Part shown: positions 17,435 through 29,977 of the stretch, in pieces | How positions within the stretch are numbered: position 1 is the first letter of the stretch | Layout of the letters: each line of letters begins with the position of its first letter | NCBI RefSeq assembly: GCF_011049865.1 | Contig: NZ_DRGY01000033.1 | Coordinates: 1 to 64,000 of the forward strand | Direction: 5' to 3' | Source of the DNA: Marinobacter antarcticus | GTDB lineage: Bacteria; Pseudomonadota; Gammaproteobacteria; Pseudomonadales; Oleiphilaceae | Length of the DNA: 64,000 nt | Notes under the pieces: generated by a model | Databases searched by the model: none | Told to the model about the DNA's origin: nothing | The model's input: only the letters and a program-made list of their open reading frames with translations | Translations under genes and position numbers: made by a program

Positions 17435-17463
17435 TCAGGGGTAGCCTTTGCGACTGCCCCTGA
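17435..17463 (+). other. Intercistronic hairpin after the binding-protein gene
   Basis: TCAGGGGTAG (17435-17444) pairs with CTGCCCCTGA (17454-17463) over ten pairs, including one G-T, with a 9-base loop. No T tract follows, so it is probably an mRNA-stabilising stem rather than a terminator. Similar stems after hisJ and malE keep the binding-protein mRNA more abundant than that of the permeases. Confidence 0.6.
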
Positions 17464-17478
17464 CTACCGGACACGTCC

Positions 17479-18183
17479 ATGTTTGATCTCAAAGGCTATG
17501 GCCCGGAACTGCTGAGCGGAGCAGTTGTCACCATAGAACTTGCCTTCCTGTCTCTTGCCCTCGCATTAGCCCTCGGGCTAATCGGTGCGGCTGCAAAGCT
17601 GTCGAACAGCCGTGTAGCTGTTGGCATTGCCACCACCTATACTACCTTGATTCGGGGCGTCCCCGACCTGGTAATGATGCTGCTGTTCTACTACGGCGGC
17701 CAGGTGGGCGTAAACATGATCTCGGACTACATCTGGGCCACCTACGAAGTCGATTTTTTCTTTCAGTTTGATCCGTTTATTGCAGGTACCGTAACGATCG
17801 GGCTTATTTTTGGCGCCTACATGACCGAAACGTTCCGAGGCGCTTTTCTGGCCGTTGAAACCGGGCAGGTTGAAGCCGCACGCGCTTATGGCTTTAGCCA
17901 GTGGCACACGTTTCGCCGAGTGATGATTCCACAGATGATGCGCCACGCGCTGCCGGGGATTGGCAATAACTGGCAGGTGCTGCTTAAAACCACGGCGCTG
18001 GTTTCCATCATCGGTCTCACCGACATGGTGCGTGTCGCAGAGGAAGCGGCCAAAGCGGAGCGCATGCCGTTCCACTTTTTCATTCCGGTGGCGTTTGTCT
18101 ATCTGGCCCTCACCGCGGGCTCGGAACTGTTTATAAAGTGGCTCGATAAACGAGCCAACGCTGGCGTGATTCAGGAGAACTAG
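17479..18183 (+). CDS. Polar amino-acid ABC transporter permease (HisQ/AotQ-like)
   Basis: 234 aa inner-membrane permease. It has about five membrane helices and the EAA loop that contacts the ATPase (EAARAYGFSQWHTFRRVMIPQ split at residue 20 or so, near residue 135). It pairs with the next permease as a heterodimer. The small C-terminal part ends 2 bases before the next ATG. Confidence 0.92.
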   Translation: MFDLKGYGPELLSGAVVTIELAFLSLALALALGLIGAAAKLSNSRVAVGIATTYTTLIRGVPDLVMMLLFYYGGQVGVNMISDYIWATYEVDFFFQFDPFIAGTVTIGLIFGAYMTETFRGAFLAVETGQVEAARAYGFSQWHTFRRVMIPQMMRHALPGIGNNWQVLLKTTALVSIIGLTDMVRVAEEAAKAERMPFHFFIPVAFVYLALTAGSELFIKWLDKRANAGVIQEN

Positions 18184-18185
18184 TG

Positions 18186-18908
18186 ATGCCTGACTTCCTT
18201 GCCGCCTGGCTCGACAAGAACGACATTTTTACCGCCATGACGATCCTGGAATACTGGAACGGTATGGTGACCACCGTTCAATTGGTCTTCCTGTCTCTGA
18301 TTATCGGGCTTATGTTTGCCGTTCCCCTGGCCATACTGCGCACGGTCAAAAACCCGTTCATATCCGGCCCTGTGTGGTTTTACACCTATCTGTTTCGTGG
18401 CACGCCGCTGCTGATTCAGCTTTACATTATTTACTATGGTGTCGCCCAGATACCTGGCATTCAGGAAACATTCTGGTGGGCGATCTTCCGGGAGCCCTTC
18501 TACCCGGCTCTATTGGCGTTTGCATTAAACACCTGCGCCTACACCACGGAGATCATTCGAGGTGCGATTGTGTCGACGCCCCACGGCGAGATTGAGGCCG
18601 CGAAGGCCTACGGCATGAGTTGGTTTATGCGAATGCGACGGCTTGTATTGCCCAGCGCGGCAAGACGTGCGGTTCAGGCATACTCCAACGAAGTCATTTT
18701 CATGCTGCACTCCAGTGCCATTGCGAGCGTGGTTACGATTGTGGATCTCACGGGTGCGGCACGTAATATTTACTCACGGTTTTATGCACCGTTCGATGCG
18801 TTCATCTTCGTGGCGTTTTGCTACATGGCGCTCACGTTTACGATGGTGTTTGTGTTCCGCAAACTTGAAAATCACTTGTTAAGGCATCAGCGGCCCGTGG
18901 GCTCCTGA
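18186..18908 (+). CDS. Polar amino-acid ABC transporter permease (HisM/AotM-like)
   Basis: 240 aa inner-membrane permease with YLFRGTPLLIQLYIIYYG, typical of the HisM side, and an EAA loop (EIEAAKAYGMSWFMRMRRLV). A GTG start at 18183 is possible, but AGGAG in the end of the preceding gene is better spaced for the ATG at 18186. The gene is tightly packed with its neighbours and is followed by astE after 17 bp. Confidence 0.92.
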   Translation: MPDFLAAWLDKNDIFTAMTILEYWNGMVTTVQLVFLSLIIGLMFAVPLAILRTVKNPFISGPVWFYTYLFRGTPLLIQLYIIYYGVAQIPGIQETFWWAIFREPFYPALLAFALNTCAYTTEIIRGAIVSTPHGEIEAAKAYGMSWFMRMRRLVLPSAARRAVQAYSNEVIFMLHSSAIASVVTIVDLTGAARNIYSRFYAPFDAFIFVAFCYMALTFTMVFVFRKLENHLLRHQRPVGS

Positions 18909-18925
18909 ATCCGTCGGGGGATCCT

Positions 18926-19957
18926 ATGGACGCTTATCAGGATCTTTTTGAATCCAGCCTCGATTGGCTGTCGCACACGTTGGCCAACCCCTCTACCACT
19001 CTACCCGGCACTGAAACCACACTTGCTGACGGCACCTGCATACGCCGGGACAGTGTCGGTGTGTTGCGTTTCACGCCGCCAGCCAGTCGCAACAATCCAA
19101 ACCAAGAGGCATTGATTGTTTCCGCCGGCGTTCATGGCAATGAAACCGCGCCCATTGAGGTTCTGAACACCTTGGTAAGCGAGCTGCTGGACGGAGAATG
19201 GCCACTGGCCTGCCCACTGCTACTGATTCTGGGGAACCCGCCGGCCATGGCGGCCGGGCAGCGGTTTTTGGATGCAAATTTAAACCGCTTGTTTGGCGGA
19301 GCCCACGGCAAGCCAGAGTATGAGGGGCTGCCCGAAGCAGCCCGGGCGCGGTTTCTTGAGAACACTTGCCGTCAGTTTGCCAAAGCACACCCACAAGCCT
19401 TATCCCATTACGATTTGCACACGGCCATAAGGCCGTCCCATCGCGAGAAGTTTGCGCTTTATCCGTTTGTGCAGGGCCGGCCAGTGCCGGAGGCGCAGTG
19501 TGATTTTCTGCGGGAAGCCGAAGTAGGAACGTTGTTGCTGCAGCACAAGGCGGGAAGTACCTTTTCATCGTTTTCATCCTCTGCGCTGGGCGCTGAAAGC
19601 TTTACCGTGGAATTGGGCAAAGTCCAACCGTTCGGCAAGAACGATCTGAGGCGTTTTGAGGGAATCAAAACGGCACTGCGGCGTCGTTTTTGTGGCGAGG
19701 CAAGCCCTGCAGAGCAAGCACCGACCACCGCACTCACCGTGTTTGAAGTGGTGCACGAAATTCTGAATACCGGAAACAACTTTCAGTTTCATATTCCGGA
19801 TGAGGTGGCCAACTTTACCGAATATCCGCCAGGCACCGTCATCTGGGAGGATGACCGTGCCTGTTATCGGGTGGGACTGTCACCCGAGGCCATTGTGTTC
19901 CCGAACCGGGATGTACCGGTTGGCCAGCGCGTAGGCCTGATGATCAGGCCCCGTTAG
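18926..19957 (+). CDS. astE: Succinylglutamate desuccinylase AstE
   Basis: 343 aa. This zinc enzyme performs the last AST-pathway step, splitting N2-succinylglutamate into succinate and glutamate. Zinc ligands are expected in SAGVHGNETAP (H and E) and HYDLHTAIR (second H); TVELGKVQPFG holds the conserved catalytic Glu region. The overall match to E. coli AstE is clear. Pseudomonas aot operons carry an AstE-like gene (aotO) in a similar place, so orthology to AotO is the main alternative. No other astE is in the window, and GGGGGA precedes the start. Confidence 0.88.
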   Translation: MDAYQDLFESSLDWLSHTLANPSTTLPGTETTLADGTCIRRDSVGVLRFTPPASRNNPNQEALIVSAGVHGNETAPIEVLNTLVSELLDGEWPLACPLLLILGNPPAMAAGQRFLDANLNRLFGGAHGKPEYEGLPEAARARFLENTCRQFAKAHPQALSHYDLHTAIRPSHREKFALYPFVQGRPVPEAQCDFLREAEVGTLLLQHKAGSTFSSFSSSALGAESFTVELGKVQPFGKNDLRRFEGIKTALRRRFCGEASPAEQAPTTALTVFEVVHEILNTGNNFQFHIPDEVANFTEYPPGTVIWEDDRACYRVGLSPEAIVFPNRDVPVGQRVGLMIRPR

Positions 19958-19985
19958 ACCGGACCGTTCCCATCATCTCCCACCA

Positions 19986-22900
19986 TTAGGCCGGTGCGTT
20001 TTCAGGCTCAGCGACTCCGCTCTTGATCAGTTGCGTGCACACCGCTGGAATCACCAGCAGGGTCAGCAACGTTGAGGCCAGCAACCCTGAAATAATCGCC
20101 CAGGCCATGGGCGGCCAGAGTGTGGAACTGGAGAACGCCAAAGGCAGCAGGCCGGCCACGGTGGTTGCCGTGGTCAACAGGATTGGCCGGGTCCTTTGCA
20201 CAACGGCTTTGCGCATGGCTTCATGAATGTTCTCGCCGTTCTCCAGCTCTCTGTCCATGACATCAAGCAGGACGATGGCGTTGTTCACCACAATGCCCAC
20301 GAGCGCGATCACACCCAGCAACGATTGAAATCCGAAGGGTGAGCCCGACAGCACCAAACCCGGAAAGATACCCACCGTTGCCAGAGGCACGGTCAGCAGA
20401 ATAATACCGACGCGTCGGAACGAATTGAATTGCAGCAGCAAGAAGAAGAGCAGTAACAGCACGCCAATCGGTGCCGCGGTGAGCAACGCGCCGTTTGCGT
20501 CGCCGGAGCCTTCAGCGTCACCGCCCATTTCGATGCGCGTACCGTCTGGCAGAGGGTTGTCTTCCAGCGCGTGATTCAGACCCTCTAGCACCTGGCTGAA
20601 GCTATACCCCGTCAGCAGGTTGGCGGTTACGGTATTCAGCCGAGTGCCGTTACGCAAATAACGCACAGCCGGCTCCCACGTGGTGTCTACGCTCGCGACG
20701 GCCGACAGCGGAACCGCCTGGCCCTGTTTGTTGTAGATGTTCACGGAAAGCAGGCGTTCCAAAGGCAGTGATGTGCCTTCCTGTGACCGGAGCACCAGCG
20801 GAATAGGGTCTTTTTCCTGGCGATAACGCTCAGCAACAACCCCGAAGCTCTGACCATAGAGACTCTGAGCCACATCGGCCCGGGTAAGCCCAAAACGTGC
20901 CGCGGTGGCGTCGTCTACGTTAATAGCTATGCTGGGCACGCCAATGTCCAGATCGTGATGCACATCCACCGTACCCTCCACCCGGCGCAGCGCGCTGAAC
21001 ACCTGCTCTACCGCTTGGGAACGCACTTTCTCATCGGCGTGATACACGCGCACCTCAACCGGCGCAATTCTTGGCGGGCCCTGCCCGAGAATGCCAACGT
21101 TTACATTTAATTCCGGCATCTGTTCGTTCACATACGCGCGAATCCAGCGAATCATACCGGTGGTGTCTTCGAGCGTTGGCGTGGTTATCACTAGCCGGCT
21201 TCTGTTCGGCGCCTGGGGCGCGCGCTGGAGATTGTAGTAGAACGCGGGCCCGGTAAAACCGACAAAACGGTGAATTTCGAGCGCATCTGCCTGGGTGAGT
21301 ATGGCCTGCTCCAGACTGGCGGCGGCCTCTGCCGTTCGCGCCTGATCGGTGCCTTCGGGCATGTAAAGTTCAACAATAACCCGGGGCCGATCGGCATTGG
21401 GGAAGAACTGCTGCGCCATAAACGGCGTCAGCGCCAGACTACCAACAACCAGCAAAGCGCCGGCTGCGATCAGTCGCCTCGGATGGCGATAGACCAGGCT
21501 CCCGAGAAAGCGCGCCAGACCAATCAACCGGTCGGCCTCGGCATTGCGGCGACGCTTGAGGAACCGCGCGGCCAGCAAAGGAACCACTGAAATCGCCAGC
21601 AAATAACTGACCGATAACGTAAGCATGATCATTACGGGCACGCCCCGGGTAAAGTCGGCCGTCCCGCCTTTGGCGAGCAGCAGCGGCGCAAAGGCGGCAA
21701 GCGTCGTGCCGGTAGACGCCCCGAGCGGGCCCGCAAGCTCGCTGACGGCTTTGCCCGCGGCGTCCAGGCGGCGCATGCCCTCGTCCAGATGCCCCTGAAT
21801 GTTTTCAACAATCACAATCGCGTTGTCGATCAGAATACCCAGGGAGATCACCATACCGATCACCGCAATCTGGTGCAGAACGCCCCCGCCAAGATCGTAG
21901 AGCCCAACGCTGATCAGCGCCACCATGGGCAGAATAGAAGCCACCAACAAGCCCATTCGAATGCCCATACCAATAAACACGACCGCAACAATAATCAGAA
22001 CAGACAGCACCAGGCTCCAGGCGAGGTTGTCCAGGCGATCCGAAACCTTGTCGGGTTGAAAGAACATCTCGCGAATTTCATAGGGCTGGAACTCGGCCCG
22101 TATCTGATCAATGCGCTCCCGTACCCGCTCTCCGAAACGAATGGCATCCGTTGTGCCCTCCTCCATAATCAGCGCCAGCAATACGACCCGCTCACCGTCA
22201 AACCAGGTTTCCGGCTGACGCGGCTCGGCGGGACCACGCCATACATCGGCCGCCGCCGCCAGCGGCACCTGAGAGCCATCAGGAAGCTCAATAGGCGTGG
22301 CGCGAATAGCCTCAATATCTGCAAACTCCGTGTTGGGCAACACCGAGAACCGGCGGCCATCCACAACCACGAAACCACCGGGCGTGGTCTGATTGCGCTG
22401 CGCCAGGGTTTCCAGAATCCGGGCCGGAGAAATGCCCAGCCGGTAAAGTGCCGCATCGTCCAGCGCCAGGGTGATCTGTTCGTCCGCGTCGCCTTGCAGT
22501 TCAATGCGAGACATACCGGCAAGATTGGAGAGATTTTGTTTGAGCCGTTCAGCCACGTCCGACAGCTCACTCACCGACGGCGAACCGCCAATGGCCAGTA
22601 CAACAACAGGGTTATCAATCAGCCGGTCGTCCAGCACCATCTGGCCTACGTCGTCCGGGAAATCCTGCTTTGCACGTTCCATCGCCTGACGAATGCGATC
22701 CCAGGCCGCATCGGTGTCGTAAATATCGTCGTCGAGGCGCAGCCTGACAAGCGCCACGCCGGTACGAGCGGTGCTCTGGGAATAATCCACCTCGTCTACC
22801 TGGCGTAATTCTTCTACCAAAGGCCGGAGTACCAGCCGCTCCACAGCGTCGGCGCTCGCCCCGGGATAACTCACCGAAATCAGCCCCGCCCGGTACGGAA

Positions 22901-23012
22901 ATGAAGGGTCTTCCTGGCGCGGCATGGTGCTGTATGCCGCCACGCCAAGCAAACAGAGCATCGTAACCACCATGCCCAGCAAGCGTTGGAAATTGAGCAG
23001 CCGGCGCCTCAT
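19986..23012 (-). CDS. RND efflux transporter permease subunit
   Basis: About 1008 aa inner-membrane proton-driven pump of the AcrB/MdtBC superfamily. An N-terminal helix precedes the PSFPYRAGLISVSYPGASADAV porter region, helix 4 contains GILIDNAIVIVENI with the proton-relay acidic residues, and helix 10 contains GIVVNNAIVLLDVM. It lacks the long N-terminal features of the metal-exporting CusA type and looks like an organic-solute or drug pump. The ATG at 23010-23012 overlaps the TGA of the adaptor gene by one base. Substrate unknown. Confidence 0.92.
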   Translation of the reverse strand: MRRRLLNFQRLLGMVVTMLCLLGVAAYSTMPRQEDPSFPYRAGLISVSYPGASADAVERLVLRPLVEELRQVDEVDYSQSTARTGVALVRLRLDDDIYDTDAAWDRIRQAMERAKQDFPDDVGQMVLDDRLIDNPVVVLAIGGSPSVSELSDVAERLKQNLSNLAGMSRIELQGDADEQITLALDDAALYRLGISPARILETLAQRNQTTPGGFVVVDGRRFSVLPNTEFADIEAIRATPIELPDGSQVPLAAAADVWRGPAEPRQPETWFDGERVVLLALIMEEGTTDAIRFGERVRERIDQIRAEFQPYEIREMFFQPDKVSDRLDNLAWSLVLSVLIIVAVVFIGMGIRMGLLVASILPMVALISVGLYDLGGGVLHQIAVIGMVISLGILIDNAIVIVENIQGHLDEGMRRLDAAGKAVSELAGPLGASTGTTLAAFAPLLLAKGGTADFTRGVPVMIMLTLSVSYLLAISVVPLLAARFLKRRRNAEADRLIGLARFLGSLVYRHPRRLIAAGALLVVGSLALTPFMAQQFFPNADRPRVIVELYMPEGTDQARTAEAAASLEQAILTQADALEIHRFVGFTGPAFYYNLQRAPQAPNRSRLVITTPTLEDTTGMIRWIRAYVNEQMPELNVNVGILGQGPPRIAPVEVRVYHADEKVRSQAVEQVFSALRRVEGTVDVHHDLDIGVPSIAINVDDATAARFGLTRADVAQSLYGQSFGVVAERYRQEKDPIPLVLRSQEGTSLPLERLLSVNIYNKQGQAVPLSAVASVDTTWEPAVRYLRNGTRLNTVTANLLTGYSFSQVLEGLNHALEDNPLPDGTRIEMGGDAEGSGDANGALLTAAPIGVLLLLFFLLLQFNSFRRVGIILLTVPLATVGIFPGLVLSGSPFGFQSLLGVIALVGIVVNNAIVLLDVMDRELENGENIHEAMRKAVVQRTRPILLTTATTVAGLLPLAFSSSTLWPPMAWAIISGLLASTLLTLLVIPAVCTQLIKSGVAEPENAPA

Positions 23013-24103
23013 CAACGCACCTCCACGGCATCGCCATCCACGAGGCGGGTTATACCTGCGTAAACCACTTGGTCTCCTGGTTTCAATTCGCCCGCGCGCA
23101 CCACAACCCGCTCTCCTACCACGCGCTCAACGTCTATCGGGACCCGACGGGCCACACCGTTGCGCACCCGGAAAACGGTAATACCCCCTGCGTTACGAAC
23201 CACCGACAAGAGTGGAACGGTGATTGCCGATTGGTGAATGGGCGTAATACCCACTTCAACGGGCTCGCCTGGCTCAAGAGTTTTCACTGGCAAACTGACC
23301 AGAATCGAGTGCAGTTCGCCGCGAATTGCGCCCGCCTGGGCGATCTCAACCACAGAGCCAATGACCGGTGCGTCGTTGCGATTTTGCACCGACCATACCG
23401 GTACTTCTTGACCCACTGATACATGCGCCAACAGGTAAGCTGGCACCCGGATTTCCACTTCCTTACCCTTGGTAGAAGACAAACGTATTACCGGCTGACC
23501 CGCAGCCACAAATTCATCTTTCTCGACCAGCAATGCTTCAACACGCCCGGCAAACGGCGCTCGCAACAGACTCTCTTGTAGCATCTGACTGGCCTCGACC
23601 AGTTCGGCCCGAGCTGTGGCAACGCTCGCTTTCAGGGCATCGCGGCTGGCGGCTATCTGCTCCAGATTCTGCTCGGAAATCACCCCACTTTTACGCAGCC
23701 GTGTGGATCGTTCCCACTCCCGTTTAGCCTGGTCATACTGGGTATTCAGCTCGTCCAGCCTGGCTCCCGCCGAATCCCGCGCGGGCTCCAGCGCGGGGTT
23801 GTACACACGCGCAAGCACATCTCCGGCGGCAACCTTCTCGCCCAGCTCTACCGCCCGTTCTTTCAGGGCACCGCCGACCTGAAACGTCAGCGTTGCCCTT
23901 TGCGTTGATCTTACAATGCCCGAAAAGCGCAGGGTTATTTCCTGGGCCTGGCCACCAGTAACACCTGAAACACGCACTGATACCGCCTGCTCGCTGGGTG
24001 TCTCCGGTGCGCCTGCGGCGTCGCAACCGGAAAGAAAAAGGCCGCCAACAAGGAGCAAAACAAGGGCAACAAGATTGCGAAAAGGGATACGGAACTGTGT
24101 CAT
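23012..24103 (-). CDS. RND efflux periplasmic adaptor (membrane fusion) lipoprotein
   Basis: About 363 aa. The ATG at 24101-24103 has AAAGGA at good spacing and is preferred over one five codons earlier. The N terminus has a lipobox, GLFLSGC, so the protein is probably acylated and anchored in the inner membrane. The lipoyl and hairpin parts follow (KVAAGDVLARVYNPALEPARDSAGARLDELN is split around the coiled coil). It bridges the pump to an outer-membrane channel not encoded here, so TolC-like help from elsewhere is needed. Confidence 0.9.
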   Translation of the reverse strand: MTQFRIPFRNLVALVLLLVGGLFLSGCDAAGAPETPSEQAVSVRVSGVTGGQAQEITLRFSGIVRSTQRATLTFQVGGALKERAVELGEKVAAGDVLARVYNPALEPARDSAGARLDELNTQYDQAKREWERSTRLRKSGVISEQNLEQIAASRDALKASVATARAELVEASQMLQESLLRAPFAGRVEALLVEKDEFVAAGQPVIRLSSTKGKEVEIRVPAYLLAHVSVGQEVPVWSVQNRNDAPVIGSVVEIAQAGAIRGELHSILVSLPVKTLEPGEPVEVGITPIHQSAITVPLLSVVRNAGGITVFRVRNGVARRVPIDVERVVGERVVVRAGELKPGDQVVYAGITRLVDGDAVEVR

Positions 24104-24174
24104 AAGGTGTCCTTTCATCCATGCTCATGTTTGTGTGGATGCCGCTCCCTGCGGAAATCCCGTTTAATGATTGC

Positions 24175-24205
24175 GACATAATGTCATTGTTTGACATTAT
24201 GTCAA
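24175..24205. promoter_or_regulatory. Paired palindromic operators in the tetR/RND divergent promoter
   Basis: GACATAATGTC (24175-24185) and GACATTATGTC (24193-24203) are each perfect 11-bp palindromes and reverse complements of each other, 18 bp centre to centre. The right one extends to TTGACATTATGTCAA (24191-24205). A -35-like TTGACA is embedded in each direction: 24191-24196 on the plus strand and 24205-24200 on the minus strand. A TetR-family dimer pair would block both promoters. Confidence 0.75.
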
Positions 24206-24282
24206 TAATCGGCTTTTATCCTCCACTGGCATAAGGGCCACCGAGCCAAGTAACCCCGGAAGAACTCTAGCGAGAAAGCCCA

Positions 24283-24927
24283 ATGACCGAACCACTAAAA
24301 ACGCGACGTGAACAGGAGAAACAGGCCCGTTACGACGCGATTCTGAACGCCGCAGAGCGGGCTTTCTCCCAGAAGGGTTACGAGCGCACATCCATGGATG
24401 ACATTGCACGCACGGCCAGCCTGAGCCGCGCTCTGCTGTATGTGTACTTTACGGATAAAGCCGCTATTCAAAGAGGGATTATGTTGAGGGCTGGACACAG
24501 TCTTTCCGAACGCTTTCGACAGGCTCGACAAACCGCAAATACCGGACTGGCGCAGATACGCGCGATGGGAGAATCCTATTATCGTTTCTACCTGGACGAA
24601 CCGGACTACTTCTCCGCACTCACCAAAGCCTCAACGGCTATGGCAGATGCAGACGAAACCCAGGCCAGGGAAATGCTGTGCTCGAAATCAGAGCTGATGA
24701 GCTTTATGACAGAGGCCATTGAACTGGGGCTGGAAGACGGCACCATGAGCCGCCAGCGCATTCTTAACCCGGAACAGACCGCTCTTTACCTTCGTGGTGC
24801 GCTGCACGGCGCGGTACTGCTGTGCCAATCAGAAGTGAGCGAAACCGGTGACAGCTTCCCGGCTGATAGCCTGATCCGACACACGATGGATATGCTGACG
24901 TCATCTCTCGCCGCTGCGCCTTCCTGA
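24283..24927 (+). CDS. TetR/AcrR family regulator, probable repressor of the RND operon
   Basis: 214 aa. The N-terminal TetR helix-turn-helix is clear (ILNAAERAFSQKGYERTSMD, then ARTASLSRALLYVYFTDKAA, about residues 20-65). The C-terminal ligand domain is divergent, as is usual. It is divergent from the adaptor gene, and two palindromes fill the shared promoter, so local repression and autoregulation are likely. Inducer unknown. Confidence 0.9.
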   Translation: MTEPLKTRREQEKQARYDAILNAAERAFSQKGYERTSMDDIARTASLSRALLYVYFTDKAAIQRGIMLRAGHSLSERFRQARQTANTGLAQIRAMGESYYRFYLDEPDYFSALTKASTAMADADETQAREMLCSKSELMSFMTEAIELGLEDGTMSRQRILNPEQTALYLRGALHGAVLLCQSEVSETGDSFPADSLIRHTMDMLTSSLAAAPS

Positions 24928-24950
24928 CGGACGTCTCTCCTGTCCTGCCA

Positions 24951-24997
24951 AAAGCTGCCTAAAGCTGCCTAAAGCTGCCTAAAGCTGCCTAAAGCTG
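24951..24997. repeat. Short tandem repeat, 10-bp unit, about 4.7 copies
   Basis: AAAGCTGCCT occurs four times in direct succession (24951-24990), followed by a partial copy (24991-24997). The stop codon of astB (24989-24991, minus strand) lies at the junction with the last, partial copy, so copy-number change would alter the 3' untranslated region or, if it touched the last copy, the C terminus. Confidence 0.9.
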
Positions 24998-26329
24998 AAA
25001 ATCGTAAATCGAGCCCAGCGCCAGAATGCCCGTTAACTCATCCAGCGCCTTGCGAACTTCATCCAGCAGCATCGGATCAGCAAGATCTTCCCGCGCCAAC
25101 CGGTCACGATAATGGGCTCCCACCCAGGTTGTGAGACGCTCGTAAAGACGATCCGTTAGAATCACACCGCGATGCATCGCCTGCAGCTCTTCATCGTTCA
25201 GAACCACGCGCAACCGCAGGCACGCGGGGCCACCGCCGTTGCGCATGGATTGCTTCACATCAAACACTTCCACTGCGGTAATCGGCCCACCGGCGGCCAA
25301 CAGCTTATCCAGATACTGGCTCACCGAGGCCACTTCCCGGCACTCACCCGGAACGGCCAGCAGCATGCCATCCGGCGTGTTCAGCAGTTGGCTGTTGAAC
25401 AGATATGAGGCCACTGCGTCGTTAAGTGGCACGTCTTCGCTGCTCACACGAACGGCCTCAAAATCAGCCCCGATCAGGCGTGAACGGATGTCTGCCAGTA
25501 TTTGCTCTTCGTTCAGGAACGCCATGCTGTGATAGAACAGGGTGTTGCCGTTGCCCACCGCAATAACGTCATTATGGAACACGCCGGCATCAATAGACGC
25601 CGGGTTCTGCTGGGCAAATACCAGGTTTTTGTCTCTCAGCCCGTGCAGTCGGGCGATGGCTTGAGAGGCTTCCAGAGTTTGCCTGGCGGGATATCGTTTC
25701 GGCGCCGGTGCGCGTTCGTTAAACGCAACCTGACCATAAACAAACAGCTCTACCCCTGGCTCGCCATAGCGGCCGCAAAGCCGGGTGTGGTTGGCCGCGC
25801 CTTCGTCACCAAAATGGCTGCCCAAAGGCAGCGCAGGATGATGGGCAAAATAGGCCTCATCCGCGAAGATAGATTTCAGCGAACGGCCGGTCACGGTATG
25901 TTCAATGGAACGATGAAACTTGGCACTCAGATTGGCAGGGGTAAAGTGCACCCGATGATCTGTGGTATCGGAGCTGGGTGAAACGGTTGCCGCATTGGCC
26001 GTCCACATCGAAGAAGCAGAAGAGACAGCCGCAAGAACGGAGGGACTGGATTTTGCAGCCTGCGCCAGTATCTGCGCATCCGTGCCGCTGAACCCGAGTG
26101 CTTTGAGAGAAGGAATATGAGGGCGCTCGTGGGGAGGAAGAATGCCCTGAACGTAACCACGATCGGCCAGACGCTTCATTTTTGCCAACCCTTGAAGCGC
26201 CGCTTCCCGAGGGTTTGACACTGCGTTCACATTGGATTTAGACGCCACATTACCCCAGGACAAGCCCGCGTAATTGTGGGTAGGGCCAACCAGGCCATCA
26301 AAATTCGCTTCTACCGCATGCTTTGCCAT
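24989..26329 (-). CDS. astB: N-succinylarginine dihydrolase AstB
   Basis: 446 aa. AstB is the second AST enzyme: it hydrolyses N2-succinylarginine to succinylornithine, CO2 and two ammonia. The start at 26329 gives the family N terminus ([20 protein letters not shown]) and matches the known length; an ATG at 26374, overlapping the astD stop, would add 15 residues. Conserved features include [20 protein letters not shown] and [15 protein letters not shown], containing the His and the active-site Cys. The 3' end runs into the 10-bp tandem repeat. Confidence 0.94.
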   Translation of the reverse strand: MAKHAVEANFDGLVGPTHNYAGLSWGNVASKSNVNAVSNPREAALQGLAKMKRLADRGYVQGILPPHERPHIPSLKALGFSGTDAQILAQAAKSSPSVLAAVSSASSMWTANAATVSPSSDTTDHRVHFTPANLSAKFHRSIEHTVTGRSLKSIFADEAYFAHHPALPLGSHFGDEGAANHTRLCGRYGEPGVELFVYGQVAFNERAPAPKRYPARQTLEASQAIARLHGLRDKNLVFAQQNPASIDAGVFHNDVIAVGNGNTLFYHSMAFLNEEQILADIRSRLIGADFEAVRVSSEDVPLNDAVASYLFNSQLLNTPDGMLLAVPGECREVASVSQYLDKLLAAGGPITAVEVFDVKQSMRNGGGPACLRLRVVLNDEELQAMHRGVILTDRLYERLTTWVGAHYRDRLAREDLADPMLLDEVRKALDELTGILALGSIYDFQL

Positions 26330-26366
26330 GACTTCGGGTTCCGTCTGTCCGACTTTAGAAGAAAAC

Positions 26367-28940
<2,574 letters not shown>

Positions 28941-28947
<7 letters not shown>

Positions 28948-29969
28948 GGCGCTACCCTCACCTCATCACCCGCTGTTTTGCCCAGCACCTCCCAAATACC
29001 CACAGACACCTTGACCGGACCCTCGAGCGTGTCGGCAACACGGGCCAGGGTACACCGGAATCCGGCGCCGTCACCGGCGCATATCAGGCAGGTATCGCCA
29101 CCGTCTTCGGTGGTTCCGTGAAGGGTTCTGGATTGGCTGGTAACCAGCGTATGCAGAGCATCGGTTCGTGCTTCGAGCACGGGGCCGGCATCAAAAATAT
29201 CCAGATAACACCCCGCCTGAAAGCCTTCCCTGTGCAGCAGCTCAAAATTCGGCACGGTCAATTCATGGGGTTTGCCAAGCGCTGCCTGGGCCGCATCTGA
29301 AAGCAGGGTGACATAAACAGGATTGGGCGGCATGAGCTCCGCAATAAACGTTTTGCTGAGCGTGCCTGAGTGCTGGTCCGCCGTTTCAAAATCCATATCA
29401 AAAAAATGGCGCCCCAGACTGTTCCAGAACGGGACGCTGCCATCCGGACATTGAACACCCTGAATTTCGACCACGGCGTGCGCGCTGAACCATCTGCGAT
29501 GGCTGGCGATGAAAAGAATCCGGGCTCTCGATAACAGCTCAAAGGCGTCGGTGTTGCGCAACTCGGGCGTAATCGAAAATGAACACAGTAGCGTGTGATC
29601 GGTCAGTGCGTGGCTGGGATACAGAACCTCCACCCGGCTGGAAATGCCAAGTTCATGAGACGCGTGAATGAGCGCATCGCGGCGATAGTTGTAGAACGGC
29701 TGGCCATTGCCTGCCCGGGCGTCAATGCCCGCCGTGCCGTGAACCTTGCCTGTGACCGTATCTTCCAGCACAAACAGAAACCGCTGAGGCCTGTCACCGG
29801 CGGTCATTTTACCGGCGAGAGACGTCAGCGAGTGCTCTATTTTTTCCGCAAGCGCGGCCTGTTGCCTGGGCAACGTGGATGACAGGCGAGCGGCTTCAGT
29901 GCCGGCCGTGCCTGCAATCTCAAGTATCTGGTTTACGTCATCCGGTAAGGCCGGGCGTACCAGCCACAT
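28941..29969 (-). CDS. aruF: Arginine N-succinyltransferase, alpha subunit type (AruF)
   Basis: 342 aa, a paralogue of the next gene with the same block order: VRPALPDDVNQILEIA, PFYNYRRD, LGRHFFDMDFETADQHSG and SKTFIAELMPPNPVYV. E. coli has one AstA; Pseudomonas has the AruF/AruG pair, so this locus is of the pseudomonad type. It lies 8 bp after astC. Assignment of alpha and beta rests on gene order. Confidence 0.9.
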
Positions 29970-29977
29970 AAAAGCTC

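Noticed and set aside
21789-22808. 339-codon plus-strand open frame opposite the RND pump gene
   Set aside because: Shadow of a high-GC coding gene; no family-like motif, no ribosome-binding site.
24951-24997. Possible CRISPR-like array
   Set aside because: The 10-bp units are contiguous with no spacers; it is a simple tandem repeat.
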